Translations under genes and position numbers: made by a program
The notes under the pieces: model-generated
What the model was told of the DNA's origin: nothing
Databases searched by the model: none
Seen by the model: only the letters and a program-made list of their open reading frames with translations
Origin: CAYNJW01 sp964397665
Lineage (GTDB): Archaea > Nanobdellota > Nanobdellia > Pacearchaeales > GW2011-AR1
NCBI GenBank assembly: GCA_964397665.1
Contig: CAYNJW010000003.1
Span: 1 to 42,813, forward strand
Direction: 5' to 3'
DNA: 42,813 nucleotides
Shown: piece after piece, positions 1 through 8,414 of the stretch
Position numbering within the stretch: position 1 is the first letter of the stretch
Layout of the letters: the number at the start of each line of letters is the position of its first letter

Positions 1-64
1 TCAGCCTGGTTAGAGCACTGGACTTTTAATCCAGGTGTCGGGGGTTCAAATCCCCCTGGGGCCA
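1..64 (+). tRNA. tRNA-Lys (TTT), 5' end cut off
   Basis: The window opens inside this tRNA, in or just before the D arm. A five-pair anticodon stem (CTGGA/TCCAG) closes the loop CTTTTAA, giving anticodon TTT for lysine. The T arm is perfect (GGGGG, TTCAAAT, CCCCC). It is followed by the 3' acceptor strand TGGGGCC and discriminator A. The 5' acceptor strand lies outside the window. No CCA is encoded. Confidence 0.93.
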
Positions 65-195
65 TTTAAAATTATACAAGGTTAAATAAAAAAATATTTT
101 CGGTCAAAAAATAAAATTTAGTTTCCATGAAAGACCTACAATTTCTTACTTTTTATTGCTAAATCTAACTATAAACCAAAAGATTAAATCATTAG

Positions 196-598
196 GTGCA
201 TGGTTTAATTTTAGGATTTACCTTGAATATTTTACTTACCATAAGTAAAAGGTCTAAACCAACTATTACGTGTAATAATTTTATAGGGTTTGTTTTCTTT
301 GGAATTCCCCTTATGATGCTTTTCAGATTAATAGGTTTTATAATTGACTTGAATGTTAAAAGAAAAATAAATCCTCTTGTTAAAGGTGGTTTTTATTCCC
401 TTTGTATTGCAAATTTTTATCCTTGTTTTATATAGCAGGAATCATATGAGATATTTGCTTTTACCACCTGTAGCTCTTTTAATTATCTCATTATTCTTGA
501 TTGGAATGCTAGTAGAGTACATAATTAAAAAATTTAAATACAAAACAAATCCGCAAGGAAAAAGATCTAATTCTTTAAAAAAAGATAAAAATCACTAA
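196..598 (+). pseudogene. possible frameshifted small membrane protein
   Basis: Two overlapping reading frames (196-435, starting at GTG, and 377-598) both encode strongly hydrophobic segments. The first carries two likely membrane helices, around residues 25-55. The second carries two more, including LLPPVALLIISLFLIGMLV, and ends in a Lys-rich tail. One single-base shift near the T-run at about 388-393 would join them into a four-helix protein of about 134 residues. The family is not recognised and neither start has a convincing promoter or ribosome-binding site. It may be a decayed gene, two real tiny genes, or chance hydrophobic frames in AT-rich DNA. The rest of the 65-608 interval shows no other supportable feature. 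Confidence 0.3.
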
Positions 599-608
599 AT
601 TTTAAAAA

Positions 609-1316
609 TTAAATACTACTTGCTAAGCTAACGAGACTTTCAATTTTTTCTAAATCCATTTCATTTTGAGTACAATTATCAAATTTCAATGCTGAACCAA
701 CTATTGCACCATCACAAATTTTCAATTGTTCTTGAATATTAGATTTATTAATTCCTGCACCAACTAAAAAAGGATAATCTCCTAAAAGCACTTTGAAATC
801 TTTGAATTTTTCTATGGGTGTTTCAATTCCTGTACATTCCCCAGTTGTTACAATAACTTCTGCCCTTAACTTACCTTCTACTAAATCCTCTTCTAACAAT
901 TTTCCACTTAATGGAATATACTTAAATCTAACACCTCCCAAAACTGAAATCGAAAAATATTCTGTACGATTCATTTCAAAAGTTCTCCTATCAAATCTTG
1001 GAGGTAAAACTGTATCTAACTGAACAAATTTAGCCCCATATTCGCTTGCCAATTTAAAACTTTCATAAGGTCTTCTCAAAAGATTTATCCCTCTAGCAAT
1101 CTTAAAACCTTTTTTTGAACTTTCTTTTACACACTGATAAACATCTTTAACCAACCTAAGATAATCTTCAATTATTACTCCAGAAAATCCTGCGTCTTGT
1201 AAAATTCCAATCTCCTTGAGACTTCTCTAAAGAATCTCTTATAAATCATTTCCTGCCAAATGAATCAGGCCTATCAAAGGTTCTTCAGTTTCAAAAATAT
1301 CTTGCAAGTTATTCAT
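609..1316 (-). pseudogene. BtpA/SgcQ-family TIM-barrel protein, broken by two in-frame stops
   Basis: Read from the ATG at 1316, one uninterrupted frame of 235 codons resembles the BtpA family, a TIM-barrel group named after a photosystem I biogenesis factor. The N-terminal part has the family's IGLIHL motif. The middle has GFSGVIIEDY, matching the usual GvDgiivEN. The C-terminus has VGAGINKSNIQ and CDGAIVGSALK, matching the family's phosphate-binding end. Codon 26 is TAA (1239-1241) and codon 30 is TAG (1227-1229), with coding similarity on both sides and no frame change. Translation from the TTG at 1154 would give a 181-residue product without the first barrel strands. I read it as a recent pseudogene. 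Family assignment is fairly sure and function is not. Confidence 0.72.
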
Positions 1317-1356
1317 AAAATATAAAATCATTTAAATATGCTTTTTGAAAATAAGA

Positions 1357-1665
1357 CTACCTATACTCTCGCCAGGTATTCCTGCATTTCTTACATCTAA
1401 AAAACTTAGTTTCGGCTTCATCTCCAGATCTTGTCTGTGAAGTCCAAAAATGAGCTTTATCATGACCACATTTTGGACACACTTCATCTACAGTAGGTAA
1501 AACATCAACATCTTTATCCTTAATAACTTTAATCTCTTTATGTTCATCTAATTTTTCTGAAACCTTCAAATCTACTTTATCAGAAGTTGTATAAGAACAT
1601 CTAGGACAGCCAAAATTCTTCCTTTTTTTCACAAGGATTGAACCACACTTCGGACAAAATTGCAT
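1357..1665 (-). CDS. tfs: transcription factor S (TFS), archaeal TFIIS-like
   Basis: This 102-residue protein has two zinc ribbons. The N-terminal one (CPKCG at 4-8, CPRC at 20-23) resembles the RPB9-type ribbon. The C-terminal one (CPKCGHDKA and CKKC, about 63-95) contains the Asp-Glu pair in RSGDEAET that TFIIS and TFS insert into the RNA polymerase active site to stimulate transcript cleavage. Length and domain order match archaeal TFS. TFS rescues backtracked RNA polymerase and lowers misincorporation. The gene lies downstream of a small orphan and signal peptidase on the same strand, and the 40 bp upstream may hold its own promoter. Confidence 0.95.
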   Translation of the reverse strand: MQFCPKCGSILVKKRKNFGCPRCSYTTSDKVDLKVSEKLDEHKEIKVIKDKDVDVLPTVDEVCPKCGHDKAHFWTSQTRSGDEAETKFFRCKKCRNTWREYR

Positions 1666-1705
1666 TATTTAAGTTATAAAAGAGGGTATTTAAGGCTTTC
1701 TAAAA

Positions 1706-1912
1706 CTACATCTCAGCAAGAATTGCAAGACTTCTTTTTTCTACATCTCTAGCAGAGAATACCTTAGAAGCATCATATTTATCCTCTAAAGATTTTTTAC
1801 TATTCCCATAAACTTCAACTCGTGGTCTAAACAAATCAAGATTTGCAGCAGCATTTTCTATACTTGTCCCATATCTTCTTTCAAATCTCTCTCGTAATAA
1901 TTTGCTAACCAT
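1706..1912 (-). CDS. small conserved-looking protein of unknown function (68 aa)
   Basis: The 68-residue product starts at ATG and is mainly charged and helical (LLRERFERRYG near the start, VFSARDVEKRSLAILAEM at the end). It has no membrane segment, no cysteines and no motif I recognise. It lies between signal peptidase and TFS on the same strand with spacers of about 35-40 bp, so it may be co-transcribed with either. Base and codon composition match its neighbours, which supports a real gene. Confidence 0.7.
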   Translation of the reverse strand: MVSKLLRERFERRYGTSIENAAANLDLFRPRVEVYGNSKKSLEDKYDASKVFSARDVEKRSLAILAEM

Positions 1913-1946
1913 TCTTCAAAAAATAAAAAAGGATTAATAAACTTAT

Positions 1947-2537
1947 CTAACAAAATCCTCTTCTACTTGGGGGATTGGTCCAATCAAAAAATAATAATTT
2001 AATCCAACCTAAATAAGGTATCTTAAAAACTGCTTTTCCTAATAATTGATTTTGTTGAATATTCTTTTCAAAAGGTGCAACCCCATTATTTGTTTCGGGG
2101 TTATCTCCTTTAGTAAAATAGGTCTCATTAGCATAAATAACTCTATGAATTATTGGATGTGGTGCTCCCCCCCTAGAATCAAAAATTAAAACATCTCCAA
2201 CTTTTATATTTTTAGGACCGACCACAAAAATAATATCTCCTTTTCCAAACCCATTCTTAAAAATCCAATTAGAAGTATTAGCTAAACTTAAATTATAATT
2301 TTCATAAAAACCACTTTCAAAAGTCTTATCAAATCCCTTTTCTGGATGATGCATTGAACAACTCTCAACAATCACCAAGGGCAAACCGGTTCCAGTAAAA
2401 AAAGATAATAAAGGAAAAAGAACTAATTTTATTATTAAAAACGCCAAAACCAAACTAACTAATAATGCTTGCCAAGTATCCTCATTTAAAAATTTCCAAA
2501 ATTTCCAAAATTTATCTTTAAATTTATTTAACACCAT
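1947..2537 (-). CDS. signal peptidase I, archaeal/ER type (S26B)
   Basis: A 196-residue membrane peptidase that would remove signal peptides from proteins leaving the Sec translocon. A hydrophobic helix at about 22-46 is followed by ESCSMHH with the likely nucleophile Ser61. Next comes GDVLIFDSRG, then HPIIHRVIY, where His131 takes the place of the bacterial catalytic Lys. The KGDNPETNNG segment (Asp145) contributes the acidic residue. This Ser-His-Asp arrangement is the archaeal/Sec11 form. A second hydrophobic stretch near the C-terminus (LGWIKLLFF) may touch the membrane. The start ATG faces the divergent regulator gene across a 66-bp intergenic region. Likely substrates in this window are the surface proteins at 28-38 kb. 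Confidence 0.93.
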   Translation of the reverse strand: MVLNKFKDKFWKFWKFLNEDTWQALLVSLVLAFLIIKLVLFPLLSFFTGTGLPLVIVESCSMHHPEKGFDKTFESGFYENYNLSLANTSNWIFKNGFGKGDIIFVVGPKNIKVGDVLIFDSRGGAPHPIIHRVIYANETYFTKGDNPETNNGVAPFEKNIQQNQLLGKAVFKIPYLGWIKLLFFDWTNPPSRRGFC

Positions 2538-2573
2538 AAAATATAGATAAAAAATTACTATTTAAACGTAAGG

Positions 2574-2603
2574 TTTATAAAGTGTATATTCTATTGTATA
2601 CAC
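2574..2603 (+). promoter_or_regulatory. TATA box and 22-bp palindromic operator of the Cdc48 operon
   Basis: TTTATAAA at 2574-2581 is centred 26 bp before the ATG at 2604, so the transcript is probably leaderless. A perfect inverted repeat, GTGTATA (2582-2588) and TATACAC (2597-2603) with an 8-bp spacer, fills the whole interval between the TATA box and the ATG. A protein bound there would block initiation. The first gene of the operon encodes an AbrB-type DNA-binding protein, so autoregulation is the simplest reading. This is inference from position. Confidence 0.6.
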
Positions 2604-3095
2604 ATGGAAGATATATTTAATAATACTATTTTATGTAGTAAATGTAATAAAAAAATGAAGCAAGAATTGTTATCTAAAAATGGGTTTAATTTAAGAACTG
2701 TTAAATGTGATAACTGTGGAAAAAGAATTTTACATCCTGAAGACAAAAGAGAATATGAAGAATTTATAAAACTAAAACAAAAAGAATATAATGTAAAAAT
2801 GAGAATGGTTGGAAATTCATATGCTGTATCAATTCCAAGAGAAATAGTAGATTTTATGCAAGAACAAGAAAGTGCAATGAATAATATGGTAAGGCTTTGT
2901 TTCCAAGAAGCTGGGAAAATTAGTTTAAATTTTGATAGAATAAATGCTGAAAAACCAAGAGTTCTAAAATCTGAAGAAATAAAAGTAATAAAAAATGGAA
3001 AACAAGTTTATCATGTTAAAAAAATTTCAGATTCTATGAATCCAAAAAACAACAAAACAAAAATCTTTAAAAATAAAAAAGGAGAAAGAATCTAA
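2604..3095 (+). CDS. zinc-ribbon/AbrB-type transcriptional regulator
   Basis: A 163-residue protein with an N-terminal zinc ribbon (CSKC at 11-14, CDNC at 35-38). An AbrB/SpoVT-like swapped-hairpin DNA-binding domain follows at about residues 62-110, containing KMRMVGNSYAVSIPREIVDFM, the usual 'lgnS.avriPkeiv' pattern. The tail is basic and Lys/Asn-rich. It is the first gene of an operon with an Hsp20-like protein and two Cdc48 ATPases, and its stop overlaps the next start (TAATG). A palindrome directly at its transcription start suggests that it represses itself and the downstream proteostasis genes. The AbrB assignment is good; the target set is inferred. Confidence 0.82.
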   Translation: MEDIFNNTILCSKCNKKMKQELLSKNGFNLRTVKCDNCGKRILHPEDKREYEEFIKLKQKEYNVKMRMVGNSYAVSIPREIVDFMQEQESAMNNMVRLCFQEAGKISLNFDRINAEKPRVLKSEEIKVIKNGKQVYHVKKISDSMNPKNNKTKIFKNKKGERI

Positions 3096-3475
3096 TGGGA
3101 TTTTTTGACAATGACTCGTTTTTTGGTGGAGGGATTGAAGAAATTTTTAATAAATTAGCTAATGGTAATGTTGAATACCTTACAACAGACTCAGAAGGTA
3201 ATAAAGTAAGATATAAAAATCCTCAAAAAAACCATTTTGAAAAATTCTTTCTTGAAAGAATAACCACAAAAAATGGAATTTATTTAATATTTGACTTAAA
3301 TGGATTTGAAGAAATAAATATAGAAATAAATAAAGACCAGCTAACAAAAGAAAAAATTCTCGAAGTTTATTCTGAAAACAAATTACTTTTTAGTTTTCCT
3401 ATAGAAGATATAAAAAGTAAAAAACCAGAAAAAAAGTTTTATAATGGCATCTTGGAGGTTTACTTTAAAAAATGA
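3095..3475 (+). CDS. Hsp20/alpha-crystallin-like small chaperone
   Basis: The 126-residue product has a short Gly/Phe-rich N-terminus (MGFFDNDSFFGGGIEEIF), as in many small heat-shock proteins. A beta-rich domain at about 45-126 follows (KNGIYLIFDLNGFEE, INIEINKDQL, FYNGILEVYFKK), consistent with an alpha-crystallin/CS-type sandwich. The C-terminal IxI/V anchoring motif of classic Hsp20 proteins is not evident, so it may be a divergent Hsp20 or a CS-domain cochaperone. Its start overlaps the regulator's stop by 1 nt, and its stop overlaps the Cdc48 start (ATGA). This shows tight translational coupling with the unfoldase downstream and supports a role in protein quality control. Confidence 0.72.
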   Translation: MGFFDNDSFFGGGIEEIFNKLANGNVEYLTTDSEGNKVRYKNPQKNHFEKFFLERITTKNGIYLIFDLNGFEEINIEINKDQLTKEKILEVYSENKLLFSFPIEDIKSKKPEKKFYNGILEVYFKK

Positions 3476-5763
3476 AAGAAAAATTTAAAGTAATAGAAGC
3501 AAGACAGGAAATGAGAGATAAAGGCTTAGCCTCGTTATCTTCTGAAGATATGGAACTCTTAAATTTAAATTCTGGGGATTTCATAATTGCTGGAAACAAA
3601 AAACACCAAATATTAAGGGTAGTAAGGTCAAACAATAACAAAACTGAAATTGGAATTGATGGCGAAACAAGAAGCACTTTAGGAGTTTCACTAGGTGAAA
3701 AATTAACAATTGAAAAATTAACAAAAGAATTGAAGAAATTAAAATCAATAGAAATTTCAATTTTAGAAAGTGAAGAATATAGTAGTGAAGAAATCAAAAA
3801 ACAAATAATCCCTGCATTAAAAGATAAAAGAAATGAAGGAATATTTAGACAAATATTTTCAAAAACACCAGTTAGTTTAAACCAGAGAACAAATATTCTT
3901 TTAAGTGGTGGAACTAAACTTGGATGCATTGTTTCAAAAATAACTCCAAAGACTAATGAATTTGGACTTATTGATGAAACTACTAAAATTTCAATCTCAG
4001 ATACTGTTGGTGAAAGTAGTGGAGTAAATATTCGTTATGAAGATATTGGTGGTTTAGATGAAGAAATTTCAAAAATAAGGGAAATGGTTGAATTCCCAAT
4101 GAAACATCCAAAAATCTTTGAAAAATTAGGAATAGCTGCTCCAAAAGGAGTTTTATTAACTGGTCCTCCAGGAACTGGAAAAACTTTATTGGCCAAGGCT
4201 GTTGCTACAGAAACAGATGCTAAATTTATCTCAATAGCAGGACCTGAAATCATGTCAAAATATCATGGTGGTTCTGAAGAAAATTTACGTAAAAAGTTTG
4301 AAGAAGCTCAAGCAAATGCGCCAGCAATTATTTTTATTGATGAAATCGACGCAATTGCTCCAAAGCGTGGAGAAACAAATGACCAAGCAGAAAAAAGAGT
4401 TGTAACTCAGTTATTAACCTTGATGGATGGATTAAAATCAAGAGAACAAGTAATTGTAATGGCTGCTACAAATCGACCAGATGATTTAGATGAAGCTATA
4501 AGAAGGCCTGGGAGATTTGATAGGGAATTAAAAATTAACCCTCCAACCGAAAAAGGAAGAAAGGAAATTCTTGAAATTCATTCAAGAAATATGCCAATAA
4601 AAAATCGAGAAGAATTACTTACTGAAATCTCAGATAAAACTCTCGGATTTACAGGTGCAGATTTAGAAGTGTTATGTAAGGAAGCTGCAATTCATTCAAT
4701 AAAACCTTTCTACAATGAAATCTTAAAACTTTCTGAAGAAATGGAAGATAAAGGTATAGAATCTACAAATAACCAAGAAGAAAAAACTAAAGAAGAACAA
4801 GAAATTTTACTTAAAGAAGAAAGATTGCTTAATGAATTAGTTGTAAAAAGAAAAGATTTTGTTTATGCTATGAAGATGGTTGAACCCTCAGCCATGCGTG
4901 AAGTTTTAATCAAAAGACCTACAACAAAATGGGAAGATATTGGTGGTTTAGATGAAGCAAAAGAAAAATTAAAAGAATTGGTAGAACTGCCACTTTTAAG
5001 ACAAGATTTATTTCATTCAGCAGGTATAAAACCAAGTAAAGGAATATTACTTACTGGCGAACCTGGAACTGGAAAAACATTATTAGCTAAAGCTATTGCA
5101 AATGAATCTAAAGCAAATTTTATCTCTATAAAGGGTCCAGAACTAATTTCTAAATGGGTTGGAGAAAGTGAAAAACATATTAGAGATTTATTTAAAAAAG
5201 CTAGACAAGTCTCACCAAGTATTATTTTCTTCGATGAATTTGACTCAATTTCTAAATCAAGAGGTTCTGGACTGGGGAATGACTCAAGTGAAAAAATAGT
5301 AAACCAATTACTAACTGAATTAGACGGTGTTGAAGATTTAGAAAATGTAATTATAATTGCTGCAACAAATAGGCCAGACCTAATAGATAAAGCATTATTG
5401 AGACCTGGAAGAATTGATGCATTAGTTAATCTTGGCTTGCCTGACGAAAAAACGATTGAAGAAATTTTTAAAGTACATACAAGAAATATGCCTCTTGATA
5501 AAGAAATAAATTTAAAAGATTATACTAAAAAAATTAAAGGTTGGAATGGTGCAGAAATAGAATCAATTTGTAGAAATGCCGGAATAAACGCCATTAAAAG
5601 ACAATCAAAATTAGAAGACCTTAAAGAATTTAAAATTCTAAAAAAGGATTTTGATAAAGCTCTTGAAACTGTTGCAAAAAGTAGTGGGAAAGAATTAAAA
5701 ACTAAACAACAACATAAAGATAAGGTTAAAAAACATGACGGAAAAAACGGAAAAAAGAATTGA
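3472..5763 (+). CDS. Cdc48/VAT-type AAA+ ATPase, paralogue A
   Basis: A 763-residue double-AAA unfoldase with a Cdc48 N-domain at about 1-180. D1 has Walker A GPPGTGKT (about 231-238), Walker B IIFIDEID, sensor AATNRPD and the RRPGRFDRE arginine-finger region. D2 has IIFFDEFDS, AATNRPD and LLRPGRID. In D2 the Walker A reads GEPGTGKT, with Glu replacing the usual Pro. The catalytic Lys/Thr are kept, so ATP binding is expected. Between D1 and D2 there is an unusually long Glu/Lys-rich insert (about 420-455). The family extracts and unfolds substrate proteins and hands them to proteases such as the proteasome. The gene overlaps its Hsp20-like neighbour by 4 nt and paralogue B by 29 nt. Confidence 0.95.
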   Translation: MKEKFKVIEARQEMRDKGLASLSSEDMELLNLNSGDFIIAGNKKHQILRVVRSNNNKTEIGIDGETRSTLGVSLGEKLTIEKLTKELKKLKSIEISILESEEYSSEEIKKQIIPALKDKRNEGIFRQIFSKTPVSLNQRTNILLSGGTKLGCIVSKITPKTNEFGLIDETTKISISDTVGESSGVNIRYEDIGGLDEEISKIREMVEFPMKHPKIFEKLGIAAPKGVLLTGPPGTGKTLLAKAVATETDAKFISIAGPEIMSKYHGGSEENLRKKFEEAQANAPAIIFIDEIDAIAPKRGETNDQAEKRVVTQLLTLMDGLKSREQVIVMAATNRPDDLDEAIRRPGRFDRELKINPPTEKGRKEILEIHSRNMPIKNREELLTEISDKTLGFTGADLEVLCKEAAIHSIKPFYNEILKLSEEMEDKGIESTNNQEEKTKEEQEILLKEERLLNELVVKRKDFVYAMKMVEPSAMREVLIKRPTTKWEDIGGLDEAKEKLKELVELPLLRQDLFHSAGIKPSKGILLTGEPGTGKTLLAKAIANESKANFISIKGPELISKWVGESEKHIRDLFKKARQVSPSIIFFDEFDSISKSRGSGLGNDSSEKIVNQLLTELDGVEDLENVIIIAATNRPDLIDKALLRPGRIDALVNLGLPDEKTIEEIFKVHTRNMPLDKEINLKDYTKKIKGWNGAEIESICRNAGINAIKRQSKLEDLKEFKILKKDFDKALETVAKSSGKELKTKQQHKDKVKKHDGKNGKKN

Positions 5764-8035
5764 AAAACTAAGAGTTGTTGAATCTTTACAAGATGATGCT
5801 TATAAGGGGATAGCTAGAATTTCTCCGATTTATTTAAAAAAATTAAAGTTAGAAAGAGGAGATATTATTTCTATTAAGGGTCAAAGAGAATCTTTTGCTA
5901 TAGTTGATAAAGCATATCCTGCAGATGCTAGTGAAGATATAATTCGAATGGATGGAATTCTAAGAAAAAATGCAAAAACAGGAATTGGAGAACTAATAGA
6001 AATCAAAAAAGCAGAAGTTAAAGAAGCTAAAAAAATCACAATTGCTCCAGCACAACAAGGAATTGTCATACAAGGAAGTCCTGATGCGTTTAAATCTGGA
6101 TTGCTTGGACGTGCAGTAAATAAGGGAGATATTATTGTACTTGGAGGCTCACAAAGAAGAAAAGATTTAATTTCTGAAGACTTTGGAGATATTTTCGGAG
6201 ATATTATTAATCAAATAGGTCTTGGAGGAGGAATACCTGGAAATTTCAATCAAATAAGATTTGTAATTGTGAATACCAACCCCAATAAACCTGTTTTAAT
6301 AACTGAAAATACTGAAATTCAACTTAATGCAAAAGCCGTAGATATGTCTGAGGAAAACATCCCTTCAATAACTTATGAAGATATTGGTGGTTTAACAAAT
6401 GAAGTTAAAAAAGTTAGAGAAATGGTTGAACTACCTTTAAAACATCCAGAAATTTTCTCAAGATTAGGAATTGAACCTCCAAAGGGTGTTCTACTTCATG
6501 GACCTCCAGGAACTGGGAAAACTTTATTAGCTCGAGCAGTTGCAAATGAATCAGAAGCGCATTTTATTCTTTTAAATGGTCCAGAAATTATGTCAAAATT
6601 TTATGGTGAATCTGAAAAAAAAGTTAGAGAAATTTTTGAAGAAGCACAAAAAAACTCTCCTGCCATAATTTTTATAGATGAACTTGATGCAATTGCTCCT
6701 AAACGAGAAGATTCACAAGGAGAAGTTGAACGAAGAGTTGTTTCACAAATACTTACTATGATGGATGGATTAGAAAGTAGGGGGAAAGTAGTAGTTATTG
6801 GTGCAACTAACAGACCTAACTCAATTGATCCTGCATTAAGAAGGCCTGGAAGATTTGATAGGGAAGTCGAAATAGGAGTTCCTGATAAAAAAGGAAGATT
6901 ACAAATTTTAAAAATTCATACTCGTGGAATGCCTTTAACAAAAGATGTAAATCTTGAAGAATTAGCAAACAAAACTCATGGGTTTGTCGGTGCAGATATT
7001 GAATCTCTTGGGAAGGAAGCTGCAATGACAGTTCTTAGAAAACACATTCACAAATTTAAATTAGAAGAAGATAAAGAAATACCTCAAGAAATTTTAGATT
7101 TATTAACAATCTCAAATAAGGATTTTATTGAAGCTTTAAAAAATGTTAGACCCTCAGCCATGCGTGAAGTTTTAGTTGAAACACCAAATATTAACTGGAA
7201 TGATGTTGGTGGAATTGAAAATGCAAAGACTGAATTAAAGGAAGCTGTTGAATGGCCTTTAAAATATCCAGAATCTTTTGGGAGAATGGGAATTAGACCT
7301 CCAAAGGGAATCCTTCTCTATGGTCCTCCTGGAACTGGGAAAACTCTATTAGCTAAGGCTGTTGCAAAAGAATCTGAAGCAAACTTTATACAAGTTAAAG
7401 GTCCTGAATTATTAAGCATGTGGGTTGGAAAATCCGAAGAAGGAATAAGAAAAATCTTTGAAAAAGCTAGACAAGTTTCTCCTTGTATTATCTTCTTTGA
7501 TGAAATAGATTCTCTTGGTGGTAAAAGAGGACTTAATCAAGGAAACTCAAAAGTAACAGAAAATGTTCTCAATCAAATGTTGGCTGAAATGGATGGGATA
7601 GAAGATTTAACAAATGTAATTGTAATTGGTGCAACCAATAGACCAGACATGTTAGATTCGGCCTTAATGAGACCTGGGAGATTTGATAGGATTGTTTATG
7701 TACCTGTGCCTGAAACTGAAGGAAGATTAAAAATCTTAAAAATTCATACAAAAAATATGCCAATAAAAGATAAAGAAAAACTTATCCAGAAATTTTCTGA
7801 AAAAACTGAAGGATATACTGGAGCAGATTTAGAATCTTTAGCAAGGGAAGCTGCAATGTTAGCACTTAGAGAAAATAACGATGCTAAAAATGTAACTGAA
7901 AAACATTTCGAAAAGGCAATGGATAAAGTTCTTCCTTCTGTAACAAAGGCCGATGGTGAAAAATATAAAAACATAGAAAGAAAATATCTTCGATCTGCAA
8001 AATCTGCATTACCTACTACAAGTTATGCAGGATAG
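5735..8035 (+). CDS. Cdc48/VAT-type AAA+ ATPase, paralogue B
   Basis: A 766-residue second Cdc48 in tandem with paralogue A. It has an N-domain at about 1-205 and two canonical AAA modules. Both Walker A motifs read GPPGTGKT (about 255 and 529). Walker B is IIFIDELD in D1 and IIFFDEIDS in D2, with GATNRP sensors and RPGRFDR in both. It is closer to standard archaeal Cdc48/VAT than paralogue A, so it is probably the ancestral housekeeping copy. The C-terminus ends SYAG, which lacks a strict hydrophobic-Tyr-X proteasome-docking motif. The start ATG lies 29 nt inside the 3' end of paralogue A, implying coupled translation and perhaps mixed hexamers. Confidence 0.95.
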   Translation: MTEKTEKRIEKLRVVESLQDDAYKGIARISPIYLKKLKLERGDIISIKGQRESFAIVDKAYPADASEDIIRMDGILRKNAKTGIGELIEIKKAEVKEAKKITIAPAQQGIVIQGSPDAFKSGLLGRAVNKGDIIVLGGSQRRKDLISEDFGDIFGDIINQIGLGGGIPGNFNQIRFVIVNTNPNKPVLITENTEIQLNAKAVDMSEENIPSITYEDIGGLTNEVKKVREMVELPLKHPEIFSRLGIEPPKGVLLHGPPGTGKTLLARAVANESEAHFILLNGPEIMSKFYGESEKKVREIFEEAQKNSPAIIFIDELDAIAPKREDSQGEVERRVVSQILTMMDGLESRGKVVVIGATNRPNSIDPALRRPGRFDREVEIGVPDKKGRLQILKIHTRGMPLTKDVNLEELANKTHGFVGADIESLGKEAAMTVLRKHIHKFKLEEDKEIPQEILDLLTISNKDFIEALKNVRPSAMREVLVETPNINWNDVGGIENAKTELKEAVEWPLKYPESFGRMGIRPPKGILLYGPPGTGKTLLAKAVAKESEANFIQVKGPELLSMWVGKSEEGIRKIFEKARQVSPCIIFFDEIDSLGGKRGLNQGNSKVTENVLNQMLAEMDGIEDLTNVIVIGATNRPDMLDSALMRPGRFDRIVYVPVPETEGRLKILKIHTKNMPIKDKEKLIQKFSEKTEGYTGADLESLAREAAMLALRENNDAKNVTEKHFEKAMDKVLPSVTKADGEKYKNIERKYLRSAKSALPTTSYAG

Positions 8036-8057
8036 AAATTAAAAACCAAACAATAAA

Positions 8058-8414
8058 ATGAGTAAAAAATCATTAATAAAAAACCTCACCCTTAGAGAAT
8101 TAATTACTAGTTTTGGATTTTTTGAAGGCTTTTGGTTAGCAATTGGTATTGACCCTGAAGCTAAAATTTTGGGTGCCCTTACTAAAGTGCTGATTAAATT
8201 TCATGCTGGACCAACATATATTCTTCTTTTGAAAATCTTACCAATAATAATCTTAATAGGTACTCTTTTCTTAATACATCACCTTGGGGGGAAACTAGGT
8301 TTTATTGCAGTAATACTTGCATTCTTCAGTGGACTTTTAATTTTAAACTCGCCACTTATTGCAATATGTTTATTCCTAATGGCGCTTTATATTGGAAATA
8401 TTGCAGAAAAGTAA
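8058..8414 (+). CDS. small multi-pass membrane protein, unknown function
   Basis: A 118-residue protein with a charged N-terminus and about three to four hydrophobic segments. One holds GFFEGFWLAIGID, one ILLLKILPIIILIGTLFLI, and the last two form a Gly/Leu-rich hairpin from about residue 75 to 113. I recognise no motif. It starts 22 bp after Cdc48-B on the same strand, so it may be the last gene of the proteostasis operon. Its stop directly abuts the stop of the convergent gene at 8415. Confidence 0.75.
   Translation: MSKKSLIKNLTLRELITSFGFFEGFWLAIGIDPEAKILGALTKVLIKFHAGPTYILLLKILPIIILIGTLFLIHHLGGKLGFIAVILAFFSGLLILNSPLIAICLFLMALYIGNIAEK

Noticed and set aside
1239..1316. The 25-codon frame at the start of the BtpA pseudogene as an independent small gene
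   Set aside because: Its IGLIHL motif is the normal N-terminus of the downstream frame, and the frame is continuous apart from stops.
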